Assembly (NCBI GenBank): GCA_006503475.1
Contig: RSEH01000037.1
Coordinates: forward strand, 141,569-205,568
Reading direction: 5' to 3'
DNA: 64,000 bases
Source of the DNA: Stentor roeselii
Lineage: Eukaryota > Ciliophora > Heterotrichea > Heterotrichida > Stentoridae
Positions 38,760 to 48,717 of the stretch are shown piece by piece (positions within the stretch are counted from its first letter, which is position 1; every line of letters starts with the position of its first letter). The position numbers and the translations under genes are program-made. Below the pieces are notes generated by a model, which saw only the letters and a program-made list of their open reading frames with translations, had not been told where the DNA came from and did no database searches.

Positions 38760-41700
38760 ATGATTACAATGAAAAATAGCGAAGAACTAGGACTATCCCT
38801 TTTAGAAAAGTCAAAAGAGCTTCATCTGACCTTCAACGAAATAAAATCACGATCCCAAAAGCACTTAAATGTAAAATCAACCCAATTCACCAGTCCCTTC
38901 ACTTCACTTCCCGATTCCTTAGACCTTCCAGGGATGAGTAAAGAATCGCTAAGACTCCTTTCCTCGAAATCCACTGAAAACCAGCATCTCTGGGACGAAA
39001 TCATTCAAAAGATCGGTCAACAAGAAGAAGCAGAAGACTCTTCAATGCCTCAAAAACAAACAATAAAAAAAACCGAAGAATCTTACTACCTTCCAAGAAT
39101 CCTGAAAGAAAAGTTCAAAGCAATTGAAAGCTACACCCCTTATCTCGACCTCGGCAAGTGTGAAGCAGGTGTAGACTGCATCGACGTTTCATTTGACTCA
39201 AAATTTTTACTCCTCGGGATGACTGACAAGACAGTGAAAGTTTGGAATTTGTCTGAAAATCAACCCGAGTTTGAACTTGCAGGTCATTCAGATTCAATTA
39301 ATTCTATCGCGATTTCAGCTGATAACAGGTACATCGTCACTGGCGCTGATGATTATTGTGTAAAGGTTTGGGACTTTCATGAGAAAAAAGAAGTCTTTTC
39401 GTTGACTGGACATCTGAACTCGGTTTGTTCTGTTGCGATTTCAAGGGACTGTCGATTTGTTTTAACTAGTTCTGAAGATAAAACAGTGAAAATCTGGGAT
39501 TTTCTAGCGGCTTCTGAAGTTTTTACATTTGTGGGACATGAAGATACTGTTTTTTCTGTTGATTTTTCTAGTGATCAGCTACTCTTCGCTAGTGGCTCAG
39601 GGGACTGCACGGTGAAGGTCTGGTCAGTTAAAGAGAAAAAAGAACTCGTTACTTTTAAAGGACATTCTGAAGCTGTCCTTACAGTCGCCTTCTCATTTGA
39701 CTCACGGTTTGTAGCAAGTGGTTCAGAAGACTGTTCAGTGATTCTTTGGAATATCACAAGGAAAGTCCAAGAGTTTCTTTTTTCCCATCATCGAGGTGCT
39801 GTCCGTTCCTTGAAGTTCACTTCTGACGGTCAATACCTGGTAAGTGGTTCTTCTGATAAACGACTATCTTTATTGAATGTAGAAACAAAAGAAGTTGTTT
39901 TTTCTTCGAAAAAACAAGGAGACTCTATTTTTTCAGTTGTCGCTTCAGGAGATGGCAGATTTGTACTCAGCGCTTCAGATGACAGTCGAGTCACTGTCTG
40001 GACCTTGCAGGAGGACTACGTGCTTGAAGGACATTCCAGTGAAGTAAGGGCCGTCGCTATTTCAAAAGATGGAAAATTTGTAGTCAGTGCCTCAGGAAGT
40101 CCTTTCGCAGGTGAAAATCATGTAAAGGTCTGGAACACGCAAACGAAAAAAATGGAGAATTTTTTATCTGGACATTTGAAAGAAGTTCATTCAGTTGCCG
40201 TCGCTGATGACTTCAGCTTAATCGTCTCTGGCTCAGCTGATCGCACTGTAAAGCTCTGGAGAACAAAGGACATGAAAGAAGTTGAAACCTTCTCCGGGCA
40301 TTTAAAAGAAGTCCTTTCAGTTGCATTGTCAAGTGACGCGAAACTGGTCATCAGCGGCTCGGCAGACAAGACAATAAAAATCTGGAACCTTCAGTCAAAA
40401 GAAGACTTTTCCTTAACAGGCCATTCAGGAAGTGTTACTTCAGTTGCAGTCTCTTCTGACTCTCAGTACCTGGCAAGTGGGTCTACAGACTATTCAGTAA
40501 AACTTTGGAACTTACCTGGAAAATGTGAAGAATTCACTTTTAAAGGACATATTTCTGAAGTTTTCACTGTCGCGTTCTCGAAAGATGCGAAATTCATTGT
40601 AAGTGGCTCTGGGAACCCTTTTTCACAAGATAACTGTCTGAGGGTCTGGAATGTGCAAATGAAAAAAATCGAGTTTTTATTGAATGGACACTCGGCACCT
40701 GTTGTTTCAGTCGTTTTTGCTGATGATGGAAGTTGCATTGTAAGTGGGTCTAAAGATAACACTGTCAGGGTCTGGAGTGTTTCTTGTCAATGTGAAAAGT
40801 TCTCAATGGCAGGACCTGCTTCTTGGGTCGCTGCTGTCGCGGTTTCGCCTGATGGGAAAAATATTGTCGCGGGTGCTGGAAAAGTTGTGAAAGTTTGGAA
40901 TAGGAATACGAAAAGTCATGAGTTTTCAGTTTCTAATCATGAGGAAGCAGTTGTTGGTGTTGCTGTCTCCAATGATGGAAAGTATGTCGTTAGTGCTTCA
41001 CTTGATTGCACTGTTAAGGTTTGGAATGCGAAGAATAGGGAATGTTGGACTTTAGCTGAGAATAATGCTTGTGTCTTGGATGTTACGATTTCGTTGGATA
41101 GTTGTTTTATTGCTGCTGCACTTGCTGATACGAGAATCAGGGTTTGGAATACTAGGAATCAAAATGATTTTGTATTAGTTGGACATTCCCTTCCAGTTTC
41201 ATCAGTATCAATATCAACTGACAACCTTTATCTAGTCTCCGGTTCTCACGATAAAACCTTGAAACTATGGAGCCTATCTAATTTCCAAGAAATATTTTCA
41301 TTTACAGGGCATTCATCAGAAGTTCTTTCAGTCTGCATCAGCTCTTCAAACAAATTCATCGGAAGTGGTTCATGTGACAATTCAGTAAAACTTTGGAGTC
41401 TGGAATCTCGAAGTCTGATCGTAAGTTTCACAGGACACAAATCATGGGTCAGTTCAGTTTCGATTTCTTTTGATAGCTCGCTGCTCATCAGTGGTTCATT
41501 CGACTGCAGTATAAAAGTTTGGAATATTTCATCGAAATCTTTGGATCTGACGTTTTCAGGACATTCTCGAGCAGTGAGATCATTGAAAATATCTTCGGAT
41601 AATAAGTTCATCTTTAGCGGCTCGTATGATAAGACTATTAGAGTTTGGAGTTTATTTACGAGAAGAGCGGAACTTGTGCTTGAAGGTCATTCTAAAGAGG

Positions 41701-44700
41701 TTGAAGCAATTGCAATCACTCCAGATGGTAAAAGTATTGTGAGTGGGTCTTCGGATTGTTCATTCAAAACATGGAACCTCCACCTTTTACGAGAAGAAAA
41801 GGTCTGGACAAGCAAATCCGAATCATTCTCATCAGTAGGTATCCTAGCTGAAGGTAAATACGTGGTCGCCTCATCAAAAGTCTCAGGTTGCAAAGTGTGG
41901 AACTCTCAAAACCAAATCGAAGAATTCAGCCTTCAAGCAAAAGTTTCACGTATCCGATCAGTAGCAATATCCTTAGACAGGTCTTTAATAGTGACAGGTT
42001 CTCGAGGCCACAGCATTTATTTATACGACTTCAACGGAAAGCAATTAGGTTCATTTCTTAAAGCTCATACAAGAAGCATCAACTCAGTGGCGATTTCCGT
42101 TGATAACACCCTGATAATCAGTGGTTCAAGTGATAAAACCGTTAAAATTTTCAGCAGGGCTTCAATGACAGAGCTGATAACATTAACAGGCCACGGAAGT
42201 AAAGTCATTTCAGTAAACTCTTCAAAAGACTCAAAGTTCATCGTGAGTCTTTCCTCAGACAACGTCATAAAACTGTGGAACCTCGAAGCAAAGTTAGAAG
42301 AAGTCACATTAACAGGCCATTCCGACTTCATCAACTCAATCGCTATTTCAAAGGACTCCAAGTGGGTCGTCAGTGGCGCTGATGACGGCTCTGTCAAGGT
42401 CTGGGACTTGGAAAAGCGAGTTGAGGTAAAATCTTTAAAAGTGACAAGTAAAGTCTTTTCAGTCGCTATTTCAAGTGACTGTTCATTTGTAGTGATCGGC
42501 TCGAATGACTGTAATGTGAAGGTCTGGAGTTTTAGTCATGGTTTGCAAGAATTGGAAGGTCATTCAGGGGGAGTTTTTTCTGTTGCAGTCTCTTTTGACG
42601 GCCTTAGGATTTTAACAGGTTCTGAAGATAGGACTGTTCGGATTTGGCCTGTTTTTAAAGATATTCAAAAAGAAAGAGTTTTTTCTGGACATGTTGATTC
42701 AGTTCTTTCGCTTTCGTTTATTTCAGGTGATAAGTACTTTGTGACTGGGTCGAAAGATAAGACGATTAAGTACTGGGATGCTTTGAAAACTAGAGAAGTC
42801 TTTACATTGTACGGCCATTTAGATGCAGTTGTCTCGGTCAGTGCTTCGGAAGACGCCAAGTTCATCGTCAGCGGGTCTGATGATAAAACAGTTAAAGTTT
42901 GGAGTGTTATAGAGAAGAAAATATTTTTTACTTTTGATGCTTCTTCTGCCATTCGGTCAGTTTTCATTGGAAAAAATAGTTTTTATGCTGTTTCGGCTGC
43001 TGCTGATGGCAGAGTGCTTATTTGGAATGTTAGAGATAAAAGGCAGGAATTCACGATTAATGGACATTCAAAGTCGGTGAATTCTGTGATTTTTTCAAAT
43101 GACTCCAGATTCATTGTAACGGCTTCTTCAGATAAAAGTATTAAAATCTGGAATATTGAAGGGAAACCTGCGAAGTTTTCTTTTGATAACCCAGGAACTC
43201 AGTCTAGAGCTTTGGCAATCTCAGATGATAGCAGACTTATGGCAAGTATTTCGAATGAAAAGAATGTGAAGGTTTGGGACTTGATGCAGAGAAATGAATT
43301 TTTTGTTTTTGAACACCCTGGAACGATTCATTCTGTTGCTATATCGGCGGACGGTGAACTTCTGGCGAGTGGCTCAGTTGACTCTAAGATAAAGTTGTGG
43401 AGTACCAAGACCAAAACAGAGCTTTTTACCTTCATAGCAAATTCCTGCGTTTTCCACTCTCTAGCAATATCAAGCGATAAACAATTCATAGTAAGTGGTG
43501 CTGACGATCGAACCGTAAAAGTATGGGGAATAAACGATAAAGACTTAAAGTTCACAAAATCAGGTCATCTAAAGCCTGTATTATCTGTTTCAATTTCAAA
43601 AAACAGTCAAATCATCGTCAGTGGTTCCGAAGACATGAGGGTAAAACTATGGGCACTAATTGAAGACAAAGAATTATTCACCTTCGAAGGACATTCCGCC
43701 GCTGTCAAGTGTGTCGCGATTTCAAGGGACTCGGCTTACGCTGTGACAGGGTCTTGTGATAAGAACGTCGTTGTTTGGAACTTGAGTCTTCGACGTGAAG
43801 AATTTACTTTAAAAGGACATTCGGCTGATGTGCTTTCTGTTGACTTCTCAATGAATGGAAATTATATCGTAAGTGCTTCTGGTGATAAAAGCATTAAAAT
43901 CTGGAGATTTGATGAAAAAAGAGAAGAATTCGTCTTGAATGGACATTCAGATGCTGTTTGCTCTGTTCTTGTTTCATCTGACGGCAAAAATGTCATCAGC
44001 TGCTCGAATGACCAGAAAATAAAAGTATGGAGTTTGCATGAAAAACAGGAAAATATGCAGAATGACAGAGAAAGTGTCTTAAGTAGCTTCTCTTGCTTTT
44101 CAAAGGACCAGGATTATATCTGTGATTACTCGAATTGCTCTTTGAGGTTCAGGGAAAGTAGGACTTTGAACCGTGTTGTTGACTTTGATGTTATTTTGTT
44201 TAACCAGGGAAAGATCAAGATTAGGACTCAATATAAAGAAGTCACTTTTCATTTTAATCAAACAATTTTTTCTTCAAGGTCCTTTTCAGAAGTGCTGAGG
44301 TATAATAAAAAGTACCCTGGGATGGTGAAGTATATGATTAAAGATGGAGTTTTGAACTTGAACTCTTGGGGTCCTCAAACTGTTCTTGACATGTTTTACC
44401 AGAAAAATGGACTCACGTTCAGACATAGTCTTAGAATTTTAAAGGAAAAGGACTATCAATCACTTCAAACTAATTATTTTGAGTTTGTTTATACTGAGTT
44501 TAAATATCAGATTACTCATTTTTTGGCTTGTTTAGGTGAACATAATATTATCAAGCAGCATTTCAATTTGGAATCTGGACTTTCATTGAAAGCTGATATC
44601 TTTGGAAAGTCTCCGTTGTTTTATTCTATTTGTGAAAAACATCCGAAAGTCACTGATTTACTTTTAAGCTACTTGGCTAGTATTAACTCGGATCATAGAG

Positions 44701-46475
44701 ATTTGATTGAACAGACGTTGATTTCTGTGAGAAATGACTTTTTTTTGATTATTGAAAATTCTTCTAAAGTATTACCGGCATTTTTAAGGAAAGTTCTTTT
44801 ACATACTGAAAGGTTTGACTCTCCTAATGTACAACTTCCACTGTTAAATCTAAGCAATTCATTTACCCCAAACATACAAGACTTCACAGAAGTCTCCACC
44901 CAAGAAACAGTTCTAGCAATATTCAAATACATTCCATTCAAGCAGTCCCTCGACCCATTTTCCATCGAAAACATAAAAAACCTATCAAAGTTAAAAAAAT
45001 GCAAAAACGATGCAATCTATGAGACAGAGTTAATCCGATTAATAATCGACATGAACTGGAAAGCAGTTTACAACTGGGTTGCTTTTTATTCCCTCCTACT
45101 CATATCGAACATTTTGACTTTCATTCTCAGTATCTGGCTGGGAAGAACAAGTATTTATTGCTGGGTGCCAATGATTTTAATAAACTCTCTGATTTTAATG
45201 TGGGAAATAACACAAGTAATCGTTTCTAAAAATTCTGAGTACTTTAGTGACATTTGGAACTTATTCGATATCGCGAATCTTCTGCTTATCATTTACTGGT
45301 ACCTTGCCGAGATCTTCAATTTTGACTCGAATTACGAAAACTTCTTGCTTGGCTTTTTTCTGCTTTCAAGAGGAATGAACGCTTTTAAAATAATCGACGG
45401 GACCAGGTATTACGTTCAATTAGTTCTCATCTCGTTAAACAGCATAAAATATTTTCTTGTCATGTTTTTTTACTCCACCTTTTTTTTTGCAGTACTTTTC
45501 ACGATTTCTCAAAATGACGACTCAGGTCAAAAAAACTTCAGCTTGGGACAATTGTGGAATGATTCTTGGGAATTCAACTTTGGACAAAATGTGGTCGATG
45601 CCCAAGATTCGTCGATTTTGTTGAGTGCTGCGACTTTTCTTGCGAAAATTATTAATGTTGTGTTGATGTTGAACATGCTTATTTCGATTTTAGGAGACTC
45701 TTATGATTGTTTTTTGATAGAAAAGCATATCATTGATTATAAGGAAAAGTTAAGTTCTGCTATTGAAATACAAAAAATACTCTTCTGGAAAAAGTATCAT
45801 GGCCTTGACCGTTACTTGCAGATTCTTTCTTCTCCTTTTGATGATGATAAAGGAGAAAAGGACTGGCAAGGACGAATTTTGTATTTAGAAAAGCGACAGG
45901 AAAGAAAAATCGATAATTTGAACTCTTCAATGATGCATGAAACTTTCAATATTGTAAAAAAAATCAAAAATTCTGACTTGAAAAGAAGTGAAAAAGAAGC
46001 AAAAATAGAAGAAAAAATCGTCAATGTTGATAAAAAAATCTTTGAAACCAGTGCAGATCTCAGTGAAAAAATGTTTGAAGTTAGAAAAAATATCGAAAAA
46101 AGCATTTTTGAAGTTGAATCGAAAGTCGCTGATGTTCGAGAAACTGTTGTCCAAGTTGAGGAAAAGATTGATGGAGTGGATATGAAGATTGAAGATAATA
46201 TCTCTGTTGCTCATGAGATTATTGCTAAACAAATTTTAAATCTTCAAGAAAAAGTTGTGAATATTGAAGAAAAGATTGAAAAAAATAACCTGGGTATTCA
46301 GGAACTGATTAAGGATGAAATGGGAAAAGTTGAAAATAAGATTAATGCTGTTGAAGGCAAGGTGCAAGGAATTCAAAAGAGAATTGATGATAAAATGGGA
46401 AAGATGCAGAAGAAGTTGAGGGGTATTGAAGATCATATGTTATTGATTGCAGAGCATATTTTAAAGATTAAATAG
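38760..46475 (+). CDS. Giant WD40-repeat / TRP-like ion channel fusion with C-terminal coiled coil
   Basis: A single uninterrupted frame of 2571 residues. Residues 1-125 form a charged lead. About 39 consecutive WD40 repeats (I counted them by their GH...WD-type ends, e.g. GHSDSINSIAISADNRYIV, SGSADKTVKLW) fill about residues 130-1763. A ~330-residue intracellular linker follows, then six hydrophobic segments: ~2105-2130, 2133-2155, 2164-2187, 2193-2215, 2229-2251 and 2294-2316. A pore-like segment (FSLGQLWNDSWEFNFGQN) lies between S5 and S6, and S6 ends VVLMLNMLISILGDSYD, the TRP/ion-transport signature. Residues ~2378-2571 are heptad-rich (KIEEKIVNVDKKIFE...). A cation channel gated or scaffolded by several beta-propellers is the natural reading. 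S4 lacks the regular arginines of a voltage sensor. The stop is TAG. Confidence 0.92.
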   Translation: MITMKNSEELGLSLLEKSKELHLTFNEIKSRSQKHLNVKSTQFTSPFTSLPDSLDLPGMSKESLRLLSSKSTENQHLWDEIIQKIGQQEEAEDSSMPQKQTIKKTEESYYLPRILKEKFKAIESYTPYLDLGKCEAGVDCIDVSFDSKFLLLGMTDKTVKVWNLSENQPEFELAGHSDSINSIAISADNRYIVTGADDYCVKVWDFHEKKEVFSLTGHLNSVCSVAISRDCRFVLTSSEDKTVKIWDFLAASEVFTFVGHEDTVFSVDFSSDQLLFASGSGDCTVKVWSVKEKKELVTFKGHSEAVLTVAFSFDSRFVASGSEDCSVILWNITRKVQEFLFSHHRGAVRSLKFTSDGQYLVSGSSDKRLSLLNVETKEVVFSSKKQGDSIFSVVASGDGRFVLSASDDSRVTVWTLQEDYVLEGHSSEVRAVAISKDGKFVVSASGSPFAGENHVKVWNTQTKKMENFLSGHLKEVHSVAVADDFSLIVSGSADRTVKLWRTKDMKEVETFSGHLKEVLSVALSSDAKLVISGSADKTIKIWNLQSKEDFSLTGHSGSVTSVAVSSDSQYLASGSTDYSVKLWNLPGKCEEFTFKGHISEVFTVAFSKDAKFIVSGSGNPFSQDNCLRVWNVQMKKIEFLLNGHSAPVVSVVFADDGSCIVSGSKDNTVRVWSVSCQCEKFSMAGPASWVAAVAVSPDGKNIVAGAGKVVKVWNRNTKSHEFSVSNHEEAVVGVAVSNDGKYVVSASLDCTVKVWNAKNRECWTLAENNACVLDVTISLDSCFIAAALADTRIRVWNTRNQNDFVLVGHSLPVSSVSISTDNLYLVSGSHDKTLKLWSLSNFQEIFSFTGHSSEVLSVCISSSNKFIGSGSCDNSVKLWSLESRSLIVSFTGHKSWVSSVSISFDSSLLISGSFDCSIKVWNISSKSLDLTFSGHSRAVRSLKISSDNKFIFSGSYDKTIRVWSLFTRRAELVLEGHSKEVEAIAITPDGKSIVSGSSDCSFKTWNLHLLREEKVWTSKSESFSSVGILAEGKYVVASSKVSGCKVWNSQNQIEEFSLQAKVSRIRSVAISLDRSLIVTGSRGHSIYLYDFNGKQLGSFLKAHTRSINSVAISVDNTLIISGSSDKTVKIFSRASMTELITLTGHGSKVISVNSSKDSKFIVSLSSDNVIKLWNLEAKLEEVTLTGHSDFINSIAISKDSKWVVSGADDGSVKVWDLEKRVEVKSLKVTSKVFSVAISSDCSFVVIGSNDCNVKVWSFSHGLQELEGHSGGVFSVAVSFDGLRILTGSEDRTVRIWPVFKDIQKERVFSGHVDSVLSLSFISGDKYFVTGSKDKTIKYWDALKTREVFTLYGHLDAVVSVSASEDAKFIVSGSDDKTVKVWSVIEKKIFFTFDASSAIRSVFIGKNSFYAVSAAADGRVLIWNVRDKRQEFTINGHSKSVNSVIFSNDSRFIVTASSDKSIKIWNIEGKPAKFSFDNPGTQSRALAISDDSRLMASISNEKNVKVWDLMQRNEFFVFEHPGTIHSVAISADGELLASGSVDSKIKLWSTKTKTELFTFIANSCVFHSLAISSDKQFIVSGADDRTVKVWGINDKDLKFTKSGHLKPVLSVSISKNSQIIVSGSEDMRVKLWALIEDKELFTFEGHSAAVKCVAISRDSAYAVTGSCDKNVVVWNLSLRREEFTLKGHSADVLSVDFSMNGNYIVSASGDKSIKIWRFDEKREEFVLNGHSDAVCSVLVSSDGKNVISCSNDQKIKVWSLHEKQENMQNDRESVLSSFSCFSKDQDYICDYSNCSLRFRESRTLNRVVDFDVILFNQGKIKIRTQYKEVTFHFNQTIFSSRSFSEVLRYNKKYPGMVKYMIKDGVLNLNSWGPQTVLDMFYQKNGLTFRHSLRILKEKDYQSLQTNYFEFVYTEFKYQITHFLACLGEHNIIKQHFNLESGLSLKADIFGKSPLFYSICEKHPKVTDLLLSYLASINSDHRDLIEQTLISVRNDFFLIIENSSKVLPAFLRKVLLHTERFDSPNVQLPLLNLSNSFTPNIQDFTEVSTQETVLAIFKYIPFKQSLDPFSIENIKNLSKLKKCKNDAIYETELIRLIIDMNWKAVYNWVAFYSLLLISNILTFILSIWLGRTSIYCWVPMILINSLILMWEITQVIVSKNSEYFSDIWNLFDIANLLLIIYWYLAEIFNFDSNYENFLLGFFLLSRGMNAFKIIDGTRYYVQLVLISLNSIKYFLVMFFYSTFFFAVLFTISQNDDSGQKNFSLGQLWNDSWEFNFGQNVVDAQDSSILLSAATFLAKIINVVLMLNMLISILGDSYDCFLIEKHIIDYKEKLSSAIEIQKILFWKKYHGLDRYLQILSSPFDDDKGEKDWQGRILYLEKRQERKIDNLNSSMMHETFNIVKKIKNSDLKRSEKEAKIEEKIVNVDKKIFETSADLSEKMFEVRKNIEKSIFEVESKVADVRETVVQVEEKIDGVDMKIEDNISVAHEIIAKQILNLQEKVVNIEEKIEKNNLGIQELIKDEMGKVENKINAVEGKVQGIQKRIDDKMGKMQKKLRGIEDHMLLIAEHILKIK
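39150..44055 (+). repeat. ~39 tandem WD40 repeats encoded in series (~126 bp each)
   Basis: Repeats are diverged at DNA level but regular at protein level, about 42 residues each. Repeats 8 and 12 (~nt 40030 and ~40548) share a rare insertion (SGSPFAGENHVKVW / SGNPFSQDNCLRVW), pointing to duplication of a four-repeat block. Confidence 0.9.
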
Positions 46476-46692
46476 TATTAAGTTATAGTTTAAGGTTATT
46501 ATCTTAGATATGTACTAGTAATAGTAGAGCGAATGATGAAAGAAGCTTAGGTAAACCTCATCTTGATAAACAAATACCTATTAAAACTAACTAACATTTT
46601 CTTCTCAAGCAAAACTCAGGCGCTATTCCAAACTCCTCTGCAATTTTCTGGCACTTTCCACTATATTTATCCATTCTAGCAACATAAAAAAT

Positions 46693-48717
46693 CTAACTAC
46701 CACCTACCTTTGCAAAATGCAGCGAGTCCTCAACAAGAATCTCAAAAGGTTCAAAATCACTTGAGTAAGAAACAAGATTCGACAAAGAAAAACTCACAGC
46801 AACATTAGCCTGAACCCTAAAGTCTTCAAATAAAGAATTTCCAAACTCAAGTTTAAAAATTTCACTAGAATCATCAATATTTACATGATAAAACTTCAAA
46901 AAAACATCTAAAATCACTTCATCACAAAATCGACCAATAGGTACTCCAGGGAAACGATAAGTCAAATTATTGAGATTTATTTCAATCCTTTCCTTAATCA
47001 CTTCAAGAGCTTCTCTAACAGTATTATTAAAATCCTTTATTTCTTTCATCTTGCTACACGCACAAAATAAAACATTTGATTTAAGGTCTTTACAGTCTCT
47101 TGAATAACTCGCTATTTCTTCAACCCAATTCACAGCATTATTGACTTTAGTAGAAATTTTACTAAGAGCGAAAATAGTTTTACGAATGTCAAGTTTTGAA
47201 GTAAGTCTTCTGCTGTTTTCTGAAAGACAGTGATAAGAAGAACTGTATCGGTTGAGCAGTGATTTTTCAGCAATCACGAACATTGACGGTAGTAAAGTTT
47301 CTTGATAAGCTTCGACAGATCTATGCCAGTTGCCGTATCTCATTCCGTGATCTGCTCCTAAAAAGATGAAACTTTCTGATCTGCCTTTTGTGGTCTGGAA
47401 AAAGTCTTTCAAGAAAATGGTCAGGTCGTTGTCGAGAGTGTTTGCATGCTGGCCTGTTTTTTCATGACCTGCGTTTAAGTGGAGATAAATCCACATGTTT
47501 AGCCCTTGGTATTGGCTTATTAGTTCAAGGGTGTATTTTAACATGTAGGTGTGAGTTTGATATGTACCGAAACATCTCTGCTCGGTATTCAGCTTTTCTG
47601 ATTTTATATCTCCGTAAACATCGAGTAAACAGTAAAATTGCCGGATTGAAATGTCGACTTTTAAGTTTTCTCCTAGGACATCTGGAAACCATGAATCGCA
47701 ATCATCGAATCCCATTATTGTTAGATATCCTTGTTTTTTTAATTCGTGCCACATTGATTTATTATCCAGAACATCTGAGTTTCTAGTCCTTTCTTTAGCT
47801 TTAGTCACAGGTTTTCCACTAAAGATAGGGACTTGATTATGAACAGTGTCAGATCCAAAAGTACTATGCATTTTAAAATCAAATACAGCCATATTCGGTA
47901 TTTCCTTAGTGCTTTCATTTAAAAACTTCACAAGTTTCGGCAGCTTTCTATAAAAATGTCTTCTAGAAATCGAGTCAAGAGTAAGCATGAAGATAATTCT
48001 TGGCTTTCCTTCAACAAAGTTTTTTTTTTCATTGAACATATTTCGATCGAAGATTGGTTTCATGTCTCCATGTTGGAAGTCTTCAGAGTCGATATCATAT
48101 CTTTGAAAAGTGCCGTAGTGTCCTGGTTTTTTATCAAGATCAGTGATTGAAGAACAGAGACCGACGGCAAATGAAATATTTCTAGCTTCAACAATTCTTT
48201 CATATTTATTTAGTTTGAATTCAACTGTGTTTTCTTTTCTCATCAAAGTTTGGTTTTTTATTGGGCCTGAAAAATAGTAACCGGTTAAAGGTGGTTTGCA
48301 GTTTAGGAAAAGGGAATTTGATTTTCTGTCAATGCGAAGTTTTGATTCTCTTACATCTGTCACATCTGAGCACTTTGGGTAGTGATATGAAGGGAATAAT
48401 GAGGAACCTTCAGCTACTGAAAGACCGAAATTTGTGGGCCTGCACGAATATTTGGTAAGATTTAACTCATCAGTTGCATCAATCTTTAAGTAAGAAAATG
48501 TATAGCTAAAGTCTTTATTTGACAAAGGACTGATATCTTTAGCTACTCCTTCATTTTTTAGTTCTGGATAGAATAAAGATCCATTTGTTGATGTTTCAAG
48601 ACTTCTAATTTGATGATGATTGAAAAGTTCATCCTGATGATAAACCAGAAGTAACAATAATAGAAGAGATAATAAAGCTGTAGAGATCACCAAAATAATT
48701 CTGTTTCTGGCCATCAT
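46693..48717 (-). CDS. DUF229-type sulfatase-like type II membrane protein
   Basis: A 674-residue protein. Residues ~5-27 (RIILVISTALLSLLLLLLLV) form a signal anchor, so the bulk is lumenal or extracellular, with several N-glycosylation sequons. The core has IIFMLTLDSISRRHFYRKLP, NQVPIFSGKPV, WHELKKQGYLTIMGFDDC, GHEKTGQHANTLDNDL and IFLGADHGMRYGNWH, the layout of the DUF229 family within the alkaline-phosphatase/sulfatase superfamily (metal Asp/His in TLDS and GADHG). The nucleophile position reads Thr/Ser-like rather than a classical sulfatase CxPxR. Function in the family is poorly known; a phosphoester or sulfate transfer on glycans is inferred. The stop is TAG. Confidence 0.88.
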   Translation of the reverse strand: MMARNRIILVISTALLSLLLLLLLVYHQDELFNHHQIRSLETSTNGSLFYPELKNEGVAKDISPLSNKDFSYTFSYLKIDATDELNLTKYSCRPTNFGLSVAEGSSLFPSYHYPKCSDVTDVRESKLRIDRKSNSLFLNCKPPLTGYYFSGPIKNQTLMRKENTVEFKLNKYERIVEARNISFAVGLCSSITDLDKKPGHYGTFQRYDIDSEDFQHGDMKPIFDRNMFNEKKNFVEGKPRIIFMLTLDSISRRHFYRKLPKLVKFLNESTKEIPNMAVFDFKMHSTFGSDTVHNQVPIFSGKPVTKAKERTRNSDVLDNKSMWHELKKQGYLTIMGFDDCDSWFPDVLGENLKVDISIRQFYCLLDVYGDIKSEKLNTEQRCFGTYQTHTYMLKYTLELISQYQGLNMWIYLHLNAGHEKTGQHANTLDNDLTIFLKDFFQTTKGRSESFIFLGADHGMRYGNWHRSVEAYQETLLPSMFVIAEKSLLNRYSSSYHCLSENSRRLTSKLDIRKTIFALSKISTKVNNAVNWVEEIASYSRDCKDLKSNVLFCACSKMKEIKDFNNTVREALEVIKERIEINLNNLTYRFPGVPIGRFCDEVILDVFLKFYHVNIDDSSEIFKLEFGNSLFEDFRVQANVAVSFSLSNLVSYSSDFEPFEILVEDSLHFAKVGGS

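Noticed and set aside
38436-38763. Short plus-strand frames upstream of the WD40-channel gene
   Set aside because: They are 60-63 codons, lie in the C/T-rich leader and show no conserved features.
40190-43550. Long antisense frames opposite the WD40-channel gene
   Set aside because: They mirror the repeat codon pattern of the sense gene, carry no domain, and recur with the repeat period.
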